Notes: generated by a model not told the origin, from the letters alone. Positions 30,780-44,179 are shown, numbered from the stretch's first letter. The stretch: DNA of 64,000 bases from Aphelocoma coerulescens (GCF_041296385.1 NC_091034.1:248001-312000), one strand, 5' to 3'. A program made the numbers and translations.

Positions 30780-31075
30780 GGAGGCCACCGGGATGGGCTC
30801 AGCCATTCCAAGGGATCCGGTTTTGCCGAGGATCGGGGCCACAAGGGTGGGCTCAGGGAGGCGAGCTCTGTCCAGGACAGGTCCCAGGGTGGGATCAGCC
30901 TCTCCATGGGACTGGAGTTCTGGGGGAGAGCCGAGGCTACAGGGGTGGGCTCAGGGGGTCCAGTGGTGCTAGAGGACAGGAACAAAGGGATGGGATCAGC
31001 CTCTCCGTGGATCCGGCTTGTGTGGGGGACCGGGACAAAGGGATGGGCTCAGCTTCCTCATCCTCATTCCCTTCC
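30780..31075. repeat. Minisatellite, unit about 60-70 bp
   Basis: Four to five copies of GGGATGGGCTCAGC.., ..GGGATCCGG.. and GGACAGG..AAAGGGATGGG-like segments. Confidence 0.75.
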
Positions 31076-32789
31076 CCACCACAGACTTCAGCTTTGACGC
31101 CCCCAGCACAGCCCCCCACCCCCACCCCAGGGATGTCTCCTGCAAACTCTCGTTCCCAGCAGACAAGGAAATCCGGGTTCGCGATCTCTTCGGTGCCTTC
31201 CTCACGCTGCATCACTCATGACAAGCTCGTTATCTCACTGCCTCTCCCATCCCGACCCAGACTCACCCTCCGGAGCACCAGGGACACGCAAGTCCTGGTG
31301 GCACATGGGATTTGGGGAGGGCATTTGGACGCGGCTCCCATTTTTTCAGGTGAAGTCCAGGCTGAAATCATCTTTCCAGGAATGTTTTTTGGGGTAATGA
31401 AGCCGGCATCACAGGATGGATCATGGGAGAGAATGTGGCTTGGCTGGGACTTGATGCCGTACGCCAAAAGTCCTGGATTAGGCCTTAAAATATAGGGAAT
31501 CCTAAGAATTTGACACCCAACGCTGAGCATCCTTGGGATGGAGTTAATCCACTCCAGGGGCGTATTTATTTCAATATTCCCAGTGTCCTCCAACATGTTT
31601 GAGCCTCGAGGAGCTTTAAAATATTTCCCTGAGGCAAAAAGTTGGGGTTTATTCTTTTAAAGTCCAACCAAAAATCCCCAAAAATGGGATTTCCGAAGCT
31701 CCACCATCCCAATTCCTCCAAATCCCCAAAAAAATCAAGGAAAACATATGCAGGCGTGCAGAATTCCGGTACAACAACCCCAGCCCCCAACAGCTGGACC
31801 AGCTGCCAACATCACCCCAGTGATCCTGCCAGCATTCCATGAATTGCGTCAATCCGGAGTGGTTTTCCTGGCGTGAGGCTCTTTGAAGGTGTGGGTTCAG
31901 TCGGGGTCGGGTCACCTGGAAAACCGCAGCCCAAGTGATGAAACTGGGGATAAAGTCCATCCAGAAATAGGATTTGTCATAAAATTGGGTTGGGCAATGG
32001 CGACACAGCTTCCACAGGGATTTCAGCCTGACTTAAAATGCCCTGGCTTGGCTTTTCCATTGGGATTTTGAGCTGGTTTTGGCTTGTTATGTGGGGGATA
32101 CTCCTGGAGCCTCCTGGCCCAGCTCTAGGGATGCGAGGGAGCTCCTGAATATCCTTAGTATTTGGATTTAGCAGCTGGATCTCCTTGGATTTCACTTTTT
32201 ATCCTTAAACCTGGATTAGTTAAACCCCAGGATTAGCAAAACTGGGATTAAAGTGCATTAAACCCTCCAGTCCTTGGGTTAGAGTGGAATGGAGAGAGGT
32301 TCTATGTCTGAAAAAGCAGGAACACTGATCCAAATAAAATCAATTATTATAATTTAATGTATCCCAATTAATAAATAAAAAGTTTTCCAGCCCAGGCAGC
32401 AACTTCCTTGTCCTAAACTGACCTGGTTTTGTTGGCTTTTCACTCAATAAACACAGCAAGGATGGGAAAACAAAGGGAAATTCTGATTTATCCATGAAAA
32501 GGGGAAAATTAACCCCCAGTTCTGCCTCTTCCGAAGGTGGGTTTTCCATTTCATCCCTTATTTTGCCTTTTTAAGGCACCACGAATGGATGAAAACATGG
32601 GAAGAAAAGAGGTTGGGGCTAAAAATAACCGGGTGAGTCAGGGCCAGCACCAGGAGCGTTGTGCCAACGGAGCCAGAGCTGAAACCCATGAGGAGAGGAG
32701 AAAATCCATTTTCCCTTTGGCTCCACATGTTCATGCACGAGGATTCCCAGTCCTTCTCCGAGAAGAAAGGAAAAGGAGGATATTTGGAG

Positions 32790-32834
<45 letters not shown>

Positions 32835-33230
32835 GTGTGTGTGTGTCTATAAATGTATATTTAATCCTGCTTTTCTCATTCCATAAACCCCCCCTGGATT
32901 TCCCAAGAACCCCTAAAACATCCAAAACAGCAGAAAAAGGGGATTTTCCCTCCTCTTCCACAATACTATGATGAATTAATTCCCACTTGCCTATGACTTT
33001 TCCCCTTGGGGAGCTATTTCTGGAGTCAAAGGCTGTTAATGACAATAATTAATCATTAATGATAATAAGTGGATAATGGCCACTCCTGTGGGATGTTCCC
33101 TTTATTGTTTAATTTTTGGATTAATTCTTTGATTTTATTTCACCTCGTTGCTGTGATGTGGAGGATGCCATGGGGGAATTTTTTTTGGGAGAGTTGCTGA
33201 GGTTTTGGGGTTCAGTCACTGGGATTTTTT
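31076..33230. other. Mixed non-coding sequence
   Basis: No exon is supported. Includes AT-dinucleotide repeat at 32793-32831 followed by a short GTGTGTGT run. A candidate acceptor-plus-ORF at 31084 was considered and rejected. Confidence 0.55.
32793..32831. repeat. (AT)n microsatellite
   Basis: About 19 AT units, then ACATGTGTGTGTGTGTC. Confidence 0.95.
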
Positions 33231-33239
33231 CCACCTGGG

Positions 33240-33715
33240 GAGAAAAAGGTTGGAACAGAGAGGAAAAAAAAGGTGGGATAGGGAGAAAAAAAAGAGATGG
33301 ATTACAAAGAAAAAGGGTGGAATAGGGAGAAAAACAGGAAGAACAGGGACGAAAAAGGTGGAATAGGGAGAAGAGGTGAAACATGAATTTAAAAAAAAAA
33401 AAAAAAGGTGGAATGGAAGGAAAATAAGAGTGGAGTGAAGAAAATTAGTGGAATAGGGAGAACGAAGTGGAATAGGGAGAAAATGGGTGGAACAAAGTGA
33501 AGAAAGGGTAGAATAGGGAGAAAACCGGGAGGACTGGAGGTTAAAAAAAGATGGAACAGAGTAAAAAAAAAGGTGGGACTGAGAAAAAAGGTTGGATCAG
33601 AGAGAACAAAGGTGGAATAAGGAGGAGAAAAAAGGTGTAACAGGGAGAAAATGGGCAGAACAGGGTGAAAATAGGTTGGAAGAGAGAGAAAAAAGGTGGA
33701 ACACGGCGAGGGAAA
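33240..33715. repeat. Polypurine minisatellite, unit about 18 bp
   Basis: Units of the type GGTGGAATAGGGAGAAAA, with variants such as GGAACAGGGAGAAAAA. Almost all bases on + are purine plus scattered T. Confidence 0.88.
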
Positions 33716-34895
33716 GAGTGGGGAAAGGCCGTTTTTCCCTGTGTCCGCCACTCCCAAGGGCTCAGCCCTGGCCTGCGGCCGGAGCATCGGAGCTTTGGGA
33801 GCAGGAATCCTGCAAGGAAGGGGACGGGAGCGGCACCAGAACCCCCAGTACCCCGAAGGAGCATCTTCCCCTCTCCAGCATCACGATCCCGGTGGGAATC
33901 CACCCACACCTGCTCAGATTTAGGAATTTTCCAGGTTTGGGGGGGATTTTTGAGCAGCCGATCAGAGCATCCCGCAGAGAAATCCGGTGTTTGCTCCCGG
34001 AGTGATGAATTTCTTTACAGGCAGATTTTGATCTTCCCATCCTATATTCCCTGCCAGGCTTGGAAAACCCCTAAATCCTGATTTTTCACTCAAAATAGCC
34101 CAATTTGGCAAACGTAAGGCACCCTGACAACCCTGGAGCTGCCGATATGGGGGGATCCTCCTTCTGCCCTTTGGCATCCCTGGAATGCCCAATCATCCAT
34201 GAGGAGCCTGGAAAAGGGCTGGAGAAGGATTTTGAGGATGAATTTTAGGGGATTTGGGGTCAGAGGGTGCATAAATGTTGGGTTTGAGGGTGGGGATGTG
34301 AGCCAGGTGCTGCCGGAGGGCACAGGGTGAGGTGCTCCATGCATCCCACTGCAGATGGAGAAGGAGATCCCATCTTTTGGGATGCTCCATTTTCAATTAA
34401 TTAATTTAATAATTATTTCCCTCTTCCTGCACAAGGTACATTTCACCCCCTGGGCCCACCGACAGCATGTGGGTGCAGGTGGCTTTGGCATCCCAAGATG
34501 GAAAACACTAGGAAGGGGAAGAAAAGCCCCAAAATCCTAATTCCTTCCGTTAAAAATCCCTGAGGCTCCAGACAAGATGGGCTTTGCCTCCCCATCCCTT
34601 ACTGGACTGGGAAGTGCCCAGTTTGAGCACTGGGAATGGGTCGGAGCAGGCTCCATGGGCAATTCCCGCCCCGCAGGAAGGAGGATTAATCCCCATTACC
34701 TAATTAACTGCTTGAATAATAATGAGTCAGGTATTTGTGTGTCATCAGCTCTTGGCTGCAGGGACATGTCGGAGACAGCGAACGCGGCTCAGCGAATCCA
34801 GGAGCTAAAAATTCCTCCGATCCCAAATTTCCCGGGGAGGGAGCAGCTCCGCAGGGTGGGGCCGGGGGCTCCGTCCTCCCAGGACGCTGCAACTC
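33716..34895. other. Unique non-coding stretch
   Basis: No coding similarity recognised. Contains a CpG-richer part at 34740-34890. It ends where the 43-bp array begins. Confidence 0.5.
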
Positions 34896-34899
34896 CGCT

Positions 34900-35790
34900 T
34901 TTTGGGAACATTGCCCTTCCAGGATGGTGCAGTTTTATTTGGGGGATATCACAATTTCAGGAGAGTGAAATTAAATTTTTTTGGGATCATTATTCTCCCA
35001 GGATGACACAATTTGATCTCGGGGGGATATCACCCTCCCAGGATGGCTAGATTTGATTTTTGTGGGGCCCCCCATCCTCCCAGAATGATACAACTTGATT
35101 TTTTGAGGAATAGCGCCCTCCCAGTGCGATGTAATTTAAATTTGGGTGGGCAATATGAATTTTTGGGGAGCGTCACTCTCCCAGCATCAGGCAGTTTGAA
35201 TTCTGAGGGGGTCATAACCCTCCCAGGAAAACACAATTTGAAATTTTGGAGGTGTAACACCCAGCAGACTTATAAAATTTGATTTGGGGGGGGGTCATTG
35301 GCCTCCCAGGATAATGCAATTCCATTTTGGGGGGCATCACCCATCCAGGATAATGGAATTCTAATTTTGGGGGATTATTATCCTTCCAGGACCATGCAAA
35401 TTGATTTATGGGGAAGGTATCAGCTTCCCAGGGGGGTGAACTTTGATTTTTGGGGGGTCATAGCCCAGCCAGGACAATGCAATGGGATTTCTGGGGGGGA
35501 TTATCACCCTCCCATGATGGTGAAAATTGATTTGGGGGGGGCTAATGGATACCCAGGACAATGTAATTTAATTTTGGGGGGATCATTATCCTCCCAGGAC
35601 AATGCAAATGGATTTTTTGCAGGATATCATCCTCCCAGGATGATGCAATCGGACATTTTGGGGATCATCACCCTCCCAGGACAACACAATTCAATTCAGG
35701 GGGCGTTCATCAGCATTCCAGGATGATACAATTGGATTTTTTGGGAAGAGCACCCACCCAAGACAATGCAACTTGATTTTTGTGAGGTTC
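34900..35790. repeat. Degenerate minisatellite, unit about 43 bp, about 20 copies
   Basis: Consensus resembles CCCTCCCAGGATGATGCAAT, TTGATTTTTGGGGGGATCAT. Copies are diverged, with G-run length changes and single-base changes. Confidence 0.9.
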
Positions 35791-36870
35791 TCCCACCACC
35801 GCCCCACCTTCTACAGCCTCACCCGCCCTCTCCATAACCCCATTCTCCAAACTCATGATTCAGCAGCTCCCAAAAACCCGGGAGGCAGATTACAAACTCC
35901 TTTCCAAGTGGGAGAAGAAGAAAAGCCATGCCGACGGCTTGCTTCCAAAAAATCCCCAAACCTCCCAAAAAATGCCTCTGTCAGCTCAGGCATTTATTGA
36001 ACTACTTTCTTCTGCTTTATAAATAATCCGGAATAAAAGGTTGGATCGACATTATTATTAATATTATTATTATTAATATTATTATTATTATTGTTGTTGA
36101 TTATGTGGTTGCTGTTGTCAGCATCGACGGGAGAGACAATGCAGCACTTACAACCCTTTCCTCATGGATTTGGGGACATTCTCCTTATTTTTGGGGGTGA
36201 TACAGAGCTGCTGGATGAAAGCATTGGAAAATATTCCCAAAAACTCTGGCCTGGGTGGATTTTCTGGCGGTGCCGGGTCACCATCCGTCTGCTTCTCCCA
36301 ATTAAAAGAATTAAGGGAAGGAAATTGGAAATGTGGCCCCCGCTGCCCCTCGTCGGGAGCAATTAAATCCCGTGGGTTAATGAGCAGGATTTAATTAGGA
36401 AAAGGAAAAGGCTCCACTCATTAGATGGAAGTGCAGATAACAGAGTGGGGGGCTTAGACCCCCCAGAAATGTGGGATGATGGAGAGGGTGTGGCTGGAAA
36501 AGGGGGGATCAATGGTGTTTGCCATGAAATTCCCATATTTGGCGGTTTTCCCGGCTGGATTTGGCCAAGGAGATGCCAAGAGCCTTTTTGTGCCCTATCC
36601 AGGCACTTTGCAGGTTTAAGGATTTTAAACACAAATTTGAGGCTCCAGTGGGTCTGGAATCCACTGACGGCCAAACAGGCTCCTGTGTCTCCCCAGGTGG
36701 ATTTTCCTTCCCCATTACCGGGGATGTAAATGGGGTGGGGGAGGGTAAAAGCCCTGAGGATGTGCCGGAGGGTGGCCAGCAGTGCCCGGCTCTATCCCCC
36801 TGCACCCTGATCCCACCTCCTCCAATCCACCACGCACCTGTGCGAGCGTCTCCTGCTGCGCTCCCAAGCT
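35791..36870. other. Non-coding, with (TTA)n tract
   Basis: ATTATTATT repeats at 36045-36100, the rest unique. No exon seen. Confidence 0.5.
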
Positions 36871-36879
36871 TCCCGTCCC

Positions 36880-37310
36880 ACACAATCCCGTGCAATCCCA
36901 TGGAATTCCATGCAGTCCCAGTGGAATCTGATGCAATCCCATGCAGTCCTATGGATTCACCTGATGAAATGCTGTGCAATCCCATCAATAATCCCATTCA
37001 GTCATCCCAAGGAGTCCCATTCAATCATCCCATGGAATCCCATGCAACTCCATGGAATCCCATGCAATCCCATGCAACCATCCCATGGAATTCCATTAAA
37101 TACCATGCAACCAACCCATGCAGTTCCCATACAATCACCACAAGGAATCCCATTAAATAACCTGCAACCAACCCATGCAATTATCCCATGCAATTCCCAT
37201 GTAATCCATGCAATCCCATGCAAGATGATGAAATCGCAGGCAATCATCCCATGAAATCCCATGTTATTCCTGTGCAATTCCCGTGCAATTCCCATGCAAT
37301 CCCAAAATCC
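36880..37310. repeat. CAATCCCATG minisatellite
   Basis: Repeats of ATCCCATGCAATCCCATGC and CATGGAATCCCATGCAA, about 10-11 bp units with insertions of ATTAAATA.. and AACCAACCC. Confidence 0.9.
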
Positions 37311-38165
37311 AGCCCCCACGGGCAGCAGCTCTGCTGCATCCTGCAGGAAGGGTGGGATGGAGCCAGGGCAAAGCCCCCAGCACTGGTTTTTAGCACTGAA
37401 TTCTTTGCATAAGAGGGAGATAGGAAAATGCTGGAAAAGTGCTTCCCAGCACGTCCTGGCATGCCGGGGAACCGGCCCGGCTGCAACCGTCCCAGTGGGA
37501 TAGGGGGATGCCCAGAACATCCCATAAAGTCCAAAAACATCCCCCATTGGGGTTCCTGGGGTGTTTCAAGCCACAGTTCTGGGAGAGAGGGGGTTCAGCC
37601 ATGCACACCGGCATGGTGAGCAATGCCGGCGGGATGGATCCAAAGGTTCGGGAATGTCAAAGCGAGGTCACCCTGGATCTTGCCGGGGCTTGCCCATTCC
37701 CACGCAGACACTTTGATCCCTCCCGCACTTTTCAGGCTCTGAAATTCCTGAGGCTTTTGAATTTCACTCTGTATTCCCCAACCTGGGATTTCAGATGGAT
37801 TCCCACATTTCCTGGCTCACTGAGGGGGATCAGCATTTTAGGGCTTCACCCCCGTTTCCCACAGACCTCCCAAAAATGTGGGTCAGCCAAAAAACTCTCC
37901 CTTCCCAAACCCAAGGTCAAATCCCGGTAACACCCCCCCCAAAACCACTCCAGCCAGGAGCTGCTGCGACCTGCCCTGCTTGGCCACCGGAGCCCCAAAA
38001 TTTGGGGGGTGGGGTCAGGTCAGGGCTTGTTGCCGCCTGTTGCAGGAGTTGAGGCCGGCTTAGAAGCACTGCTCCGGATCCAAGCAAAGGCTGAGTCCAG
38101 GGAAGATCATGGCATGGATAGGCACCAGTTCCCAGTGGGAATGGGGGGGGGCCGTGGAGCATAAA
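37311..38165. other. Unique non-coding stretch
   Basis: No coding exon identified and no repeat dominates. Confidence 0.5.
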
Positions 38166-38169
38166 GGAG

Positions 38170-38560
38170 ATTGTAGGGTGAAGGACATCTCTGGGGTGAA
38201 GGATATCCATGGGGTGAAGAAAATGCATAGGGTGGAAGATGTCCATGGGGTGAAGGACATACATGGAATGAAGGATGTCTCTGGGGTGAAGAACATCCAT
38301 GGGGGGGATGAAGGACATTCATGGGATGAAGAACATCTGTGTGGTGAAGGATATCTGTGGGATCCAGGACATGTGCAGAGTGAAGGACATCCATGGTGTC
38401 AAGGACATCCATGGGGTGAAGAACACCTGTGGAGTGAAGGAAGTTCAGGGAATGAAGAACATCTGCAGGGTAAAGGACCCCCATGAGGTGAAGGATGTGT
38501 GTGTGGGATGAAGGACATTCCACGGAGGAGTGAAGGACATTCCATGGGGTGACAATGGGC
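38170..38560. repeat. GGGTGAAGGACATCCATG minisatellite, unit about 18-20 bp
   Basis: About 18 copies of GGGGTGAAGGACATCCATGG with variants GAAGAACATCTGTGG and GAAGGATGTC. The reading frame stays open in some frames but the array is non-coding. Confidence 0.9.
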
Positions 38561-38698
38561 AGATGTCCTGGAACACCATTTGAGCAGGGTCCCACTGAGG
38601 GGTCCTGCACTGGGGACACCCGGGAACAGGTCACTGTGAGGTGGGGTTGGATTTTGGGGTGCGGCCCCGGCCAGGGTCCAGCAGTGCTTCCAGGCTGT

Positions 38699-38727
38699 GG
38701 GAGCAGCAGAGCAGCAGCAGCAGGAGC

Positions 38728-38780
<53 letters not shown>
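38699..38780. repeat. (GCAGGA)n / (AGC)n array
   Basis: GCAGCAGAGCAGCAGCAGCA, then GGAGCAGGAGCAGGAGC repeated about eight times. Confidence 0.93.
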
Positions 38781-39325
38781 CTCCTTCCTCATTCCAAGCC
38801 CTTGCACAAGGGTGGGGTGGGCGTGTGCTGGCCTGACGCAGGCGATGGGCACAGTCTTGCCTGGGAGCTGCCTCCTCCCTGCCTCCTCACCCCCTCTTTG
38901 CCCGTTTTTTGGGATGCTCCAGAGCTGGACGGTAGAAAAACCCCCCCAGGATTGGGGAGCAGCATCACGTCCAAGCCCTTTTCCCAGGGTCAGGCTCCCT
39001 GGCAAGAACCAGCGGGCTGAGGCGGCTCCCAGCCCCTGCATCTCCCCGTATCCCCACATCCCACCTGCTCACTCAGGAGCCACATTTAGGGAATTTGCTC
39101 CCACAAAACCCCTCAAACATTCCCAGCCCCCAAGCCACGGGTGCCGGTGCTGTGTGTGGGTGCTGGGAGCTCATTCAGCTTCGGGGCCCTTTTTTTAGAT
39201 GGACAGACTTTGAAGTTTCCTTCCTACAAGACTGGGACAACCTAAGGAAAATAGGAATGCTGGGGGCTCGGGGGTGGGAGCTGGCATTGCATGGCCTGGC
39301 TGCCCCCAGAGCACCTCACACGGGG
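38781..39325. other. Unique stretch between arrays
   Basis: No exon or element recognised. Confidence 0.5.
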
Positions 39326-39329
39326 CCCT

Positions 39330-39940
39330 TTCACGCTCCCTTTGCACACTCCCAGCTCACACTCCCTCCCTTTGCACACCTGCTCCATGTGCACACTGCA
39401 CACACGTGCTCCCCTTTTGGAATTTTGCTGCCCTGGAGCCCTGGTTCCCTTTGCACGCCCGTCCCTTTGCACACTTGTTCCCATGCGTTTGTTCCAGCGC
39501 CCTTGCTGCCCTTGCACACTCAGTGCCTTTTCCCGCTCACTCTCCCTCTGTGCTCACTCCCCTTGCACACTCATTCCCCTCCCACTCTCTCCCCCTTTTT
39601 TTGGGCTCTCCCCTTGCCCACTCAGGCCCTCTGCAGCTTGGTGCCCTTCTAGAATTGTCCTTGCACGCTCGCTCGCTTCCACACCTGCTCCTTGTGCACT
39701 CTCACTTCCCTTGCTCATTTATTTCCTTCATACACATCCTCCCCTTGCACACTCCCATTCCCTTGCACATTCCTGATTCCTTTCCACACTCCCATTCCCT
39801 TGCACACTCTCCATTCCTTTCCACACTCCCATTCCCTTGCACACTCCTCATTCCTTTCCACACTCCCATTCCCTTGCACACTCCTCATTCCTTTCCACAC
39901 TCCCATTCCCTTGCACACTCCCTGCCTTGCACGCCTGCCA
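39330..39940. repeat. CCTTGCACACTC minisatellite
   Basis: Irregular CCCTTTGCACACTC.. units on the left, becoming regular at about 39750-39935: CCATTCCCTTGCACACTCC, TCATTCCTTTCCACACTCC, a unit of about 38 bp in at least five copies. Confidence 0.9.
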
Positions 39941-40745
39941 TTCACAAAGAGCCGTGAGGGAACCCAGGGAAAGGTTTATTCTCTTTGCCCTGAGAATTCC
40001 CAACCCCTCCCCAAATGCAGGATCAGAGGGGTGCAGGCCTGGCCCCCCCCCCGGCCTGGAGCTGTGTTTTACCCCCCACGCTGCAGAATCCCAGATTTGG
40101 GGTCCCTCCCACAAGGACCGAAGCCCCTTTCCCACGCGCCGGCCCCCCCCAGGGTTATTTTCGCTGCCCCCCACAGTGGGAGCTTTTCTCTCTCTTCCCT
40201 TCCCCTGCCCAAGGTTTCCTCCCAGCTTCCTGGCCCGCCTGTTTATTCCCAAATCCCAGATTTCTTTGTTTGCCCGGCGGTAATTTTCCATCGAGGCTCC
40301 AAATCCGTGAATTCCCGCATTGCCCACCTGAAAATTTCCCGTCCCGCTGAATAAAACCATCACATTTGTGGGGTTTACAGACACAAACCCTCATTTATTT
40401 TCCCTCCAAATCCTGAAAATTCGTTTCTCCAGAAGGTGGGAAAATAAATTTGGGAGAAAGAACAAAAAAAAATAAAGTTATAATAAATATATTCCTGCAT
40501 GGAGGATCTTGCCCAAAAACTCAAATTTTCCCAAAAATTTGGGGGAAATTATCATTTTGCATCCATCAAAAATGGATTGGCATCAGGATCTGGGATACCA
40601 GGGAGCAGTGGAAGGGGTTTATTCCTGGGTTGTGGATTTAAGGCCTATGGAGAAGAATCCTGAGGATGCTGGTTTGGGATGAGCCAGGAGCTGGTACCCA
40701 GGTGGAACGAGGGGCTGAGATGCTCAGACACATGAATATTACAAA
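39941..40745. other. Non-coding sequence
   Basis: GC-rich to 40230, then AT-rich. No exon recognised. Confidence 0.5.
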
Positions 40746-40749
40746 TGTA

Positions 40750-41450
40750 AATAAAATACTTATTATACATTAATATATAGAAGAATTTGGGTGGAGTTTG
40801 CATTAAGAACCTGCAAAATTAGATGTAAATCGATCTATTCAGAGGTTAATTGGGAATTTTTCACAAGAAAGTCACAATAAAACCCGTGTATGGAGGTTTT
40901 TGGGGTCATTTTTGCACTAGAAAACTGTAAAATTATATACAAATATAGGGAGTGGGCTTGTGGTGGGTTTTGCAACAGAAGGCCACAAAATTATACATAA
41001 ATTTAAATATATGGAGGGTTTGGGGTCTTTTTTGTATTAGCAAGACACAAAATTGTATAAAAAAATAATTATATATGGGGGATTGGGGCCTTTTTCCTTA
41101 GAAGTAGAAAATTTATATCTGTATTTAATATATGAGATAAAAATAATGTTGGTATGTTGTATAAACATAATATTACTCTAATAATAGTATAAATATAATA
41201 TTAATTCACATGGCTATGTCATACAATAAATATATGGCAATATAGCATAATGTGATAAAATAATCATATAATATAGGATAATAAAGATATAATATATAAG
41301 ATATAAGATACAAGATATAATAAATGTATAAGAAGATATAATATAGAATAATAGAACAGAATAAAATGGAATAAAATAATTATCCATATTTCGATATTAA
41401 TATAATATTATCTAAAGATGACTAAAATAAACAGCATTAATAAAATATAC
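40750..41450. repeat. AT-rich region with short degenerate units
   Basis: Degenerate copies near 40870-41110 of TTATACATAAAT..TATGGAGGGTTTGGGGTC. From about 41140 to 41440, ATATAAT-type sequence. Confidence 0.75.
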
Positions 41451-41629
41451 TCAATAAATACTCCCAAAACGACCTATTTTCATCTTTCAAATCCCATGGA
41501 AAAACCTCTTCATCCTTTAGTCTCTTTTCCCAAGGAAAAGTGGAGCAAAAACTCCCAGCTGGAGAGAAGGGTGAGCCCATGAAGACACCAGGAGGAGCTG
41601 ATTTTTGGGGTGGATTTTTCATCATTTTT

Positions 41630-42230
41630 TCAATATTTCCCCTTTAAATGCCCATGACAGGGAGAATTTTTTTGCGATTTTTTTTTTGGTGCATATTTCC
41701 CATAATTTTTCCAAAATTTAACCCTTTGAATTCCACCAATGGGAGGAAACGCGACTTTCCATAAGGTGGATTTTCCATACCTTAGGGGAGCTTGATCCAT
41801 GGATTCCCCAGCCTGGAGAGAGGCTGAGACCACACAACCTTGTGACACCCATGGAACCGGCTGTGAGCCCTTAAATCCCGCTGGAAGATTCACTGGAATT
41901 GTGATATTTGGGGGAGAATTTTCCACAATTTCCCCTTTAAATAGCACTGAGGGGGAAACTGTAAATTTTTTGGTGAAGATTGTCCAAATTTTTTTCTGAA
42001 ATTTCCCCCTTATATCCCACTGAGGAGGGAAATTGTGACATTTAGGAGTGAATTTTCCATATTTTTTTCTGACATTTCCCCTTAGATACCCCTGAGAAGG
42101 GAAATTGTGATTTTTGGGGGGCAGATTTTCAAAGTTTTACCCAAATTTCCCTCTTAAACTCCACCAAGGGGAGGAATTGCGATTTCTGGGGAAGGATTTT
42201 CCATCCTCTGGGCGAGGTCAATCCATGGAT
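41630..42230. repeat. Minisatellite, unit about 80 bp, about six copies
   Basis: Unit like TTTCCCCTTTAAATACCACT, GAGGAGGGAAATTGTGATTTTTGGGGGAG, then AATTTTCCA..ATTTTT. Copies differ at many positions. Confidence 0.82.
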
Positions 42231-42935
42231 GAAGGTTTTTTGGGATGTGCCTGCAGCATCCCAACAGCTGTGGGTACCGCAGGCGCTGTGGGCAGGGATG
42301 CAGGAACCGCAGCATCCCCTCAAATCCCCAAATCCGCCTTTTTTTAAGGAAAAACCTTTTCTAATGAGTTTAATCCGCGATGGAATTTTTTTCCAGGTAT
42401 TTTTGGGCTCTTATTCCCCGCCCAGGGAGATGCTGGAGGCTTGGTGCCTGCGTGGGTTGTTTTCCTCTTCCCAGAACAGCCGGAGAACAAACTAAAAAAT
42501 AATAAAATAAAAAGTAATCAAATCAAGCCCGGCTGGGGCCATTCCCGGGGCAGGAAAATTCCAGAAAGGTGGGGAAAAAAAACGTGTTTATTTAATTTAG
42601 GAAACGCAAAAAAACCCCTCCCGGTGCTATTGACGGCGGGATGTGGCTTTGTGGGGGGAACAAAGGGCCGGGAACCCCCGCGGGGAGGAGGAAGAGGAGG
42701 AGGAGGAAAAGGAGGAAAAGAGGAGGAGGAAGAAGAGGAGGAAGAAGAGCAGGAGGAGGTGTGAGCGTTCCTCATCCGCTGCAGCGCCGAGTCCTTCCCT
42801 CCCTGGAATTCCCTTCCCGGCTCGGCGATGTCCCGGGAGCGCGGGGAGGGGGCAGGGAAATCATAAATCCAATTAATGGAATTCTCGTGTTGGGTTCCGT
42901 TTTACCCCCCTGGGTCTGGATTTGGGATTGGTTTA
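42231..42935. other. Unique stretch with (GGA)n tract and CpG-rich piece
   Basis: GAGGAGGAAGAGGAGGAGG runs at 42680-42765. A short GC-rich part follows to about 42855. No exon recognised. Confidence 0.55.
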
Positions 42936-42939
42936 TTTC

Positions 42940-43740
42940 AGTTTTTAGTGTTACTTATTTTCTGTCGTTTTATTAAAGTATTCTTTGTGCTTATTGTTGG
43001 TTTTATATTTTATAGTTTTATATTATTTTAATTTTAGTATTTTACTTTTAATAATTTTAATATCATGTTCATTTTTATTAGTTTGTTAATATTCGTTTAT
43101 TTCTCATTCTGTTTTTCCTGGGTTTTTATGAATTTGTAATATTTTTCTATTCTCTTTTTATTAATTTTTCTATTATTTTATTTTGCATCATTCATTTTTA
43201 TATTCTTTTGGGTTTAAGTCATATTTTATATTCTCTTACATTTCTATTTCTTTTATTTTTGTATTATTTTATTCCTATATTCTCATTTTTAAATTTTTCT
43301 CATTTTCATATTCTTTTCAATTTACATTATTTTCCCTTTTTATCCACTTTACTACTTTATTTGTGCATTTTTATTTGTAATTAATTTATTATCACTTTAC
43401 TCTTCATTATTTTTGGATTGTATTATTTTATTATTCCTTTTTTTATTATTATTTTATATTCTTTTTCTTCTTCCTTTAGTTTCTTTTTGCATCCATGTGG
43501 TTTTATCCTTCTTTTCCTGCCTTTATTTTCCCATTATTTCACCTTTCTGTTCTTTATGTCCCTATTCCCATTTTTACCTTCCTGCATTTATTCCTTTTTA
43601 CCTGGGTTTTTTTCTATTATTTTAATTTCCCTTCATTCCCTTTTACACTATTTGACTTCCACGTCATTTTCCTTCTCTATTCCTTCATTTTCAGATTATT
43701 TCTTATCTTTTCCCCTTTATTCTGCCACTAAACCACCAAA
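42940..43740. repeat. T-rich low-complexity region
   Basis: Long stretch dominated by TTTTATT, TTTATTTT and CATTTTTA with very low G on the + strand. It yields long hydrophobic-looking frames rich in F, I, L and S that are not genes. Confidence 0.82.
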
Positions 43741-43924
43741 TTTTGCCTTTTCCCAACTCTTTTTCAGGACATCCACCTTTAAAGGGACATTTTCCGTCTG
43801 CCACCTCCAATCCTGGGGATTTTACCGTCTGAGTGTAATAAAATACGGGGTGAAATCCTGTTGAAAACCTGCTTAAACCTGCTTAAACAATGAAGCAGTT
43901 CTCAAAAAATTAAAATTATAGATG

Positions 43925-44025
43925 ATTAATTGTTGTTGTTGTTATTGTTGTTGTTATTGTTACTATATTATTATTATTATTATTATTATCATTATTATTA
44001 TTATCATTATTATTATCACTACTGC
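43925..44025. repeat. (TTA)n / (TTG)n trinucleotide repeat
   Basis: TTGTTGTTGTTATTGTTG then TTATTATTATTATTATTATC. Confidence 0.95.
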
Positions 44026-44179
44026 AGAGAGTGGATCCCTGGGTGATGGGGGATGGAAAACAAAGGGGTTTGGGGGACACAAGGAGGGGGTGGTTATTTC
44101 AGGCTGGGTTTCTCTTTAGTCTGGGTTTATCTTTGGGCCAGAGGAAAAATTCTGGGGGCTGCAGAGATGGAGCTCTGTG

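Noticed and set aside
31007..31495. Acceptor CCACCACAG at about 31084 followed by an open frame
   Set aside because: It ends quickly in one frame, encodes Pro/His-rich sequence, and no donor or family similarity supports it.
38699..38780. GCAGGA repeat as a polyglutamine-coding exon
   Set aside because: No flanking coding similarity or splice signals; mixed GCAGGA/AGC units are ordinary microsatellite.
42940..43864. Hydrophobic open frames resembling membrane proteins
   Set aside because: They arise from T-rich low-complexity DNA; residues are almost only F, I, L, S, Y.
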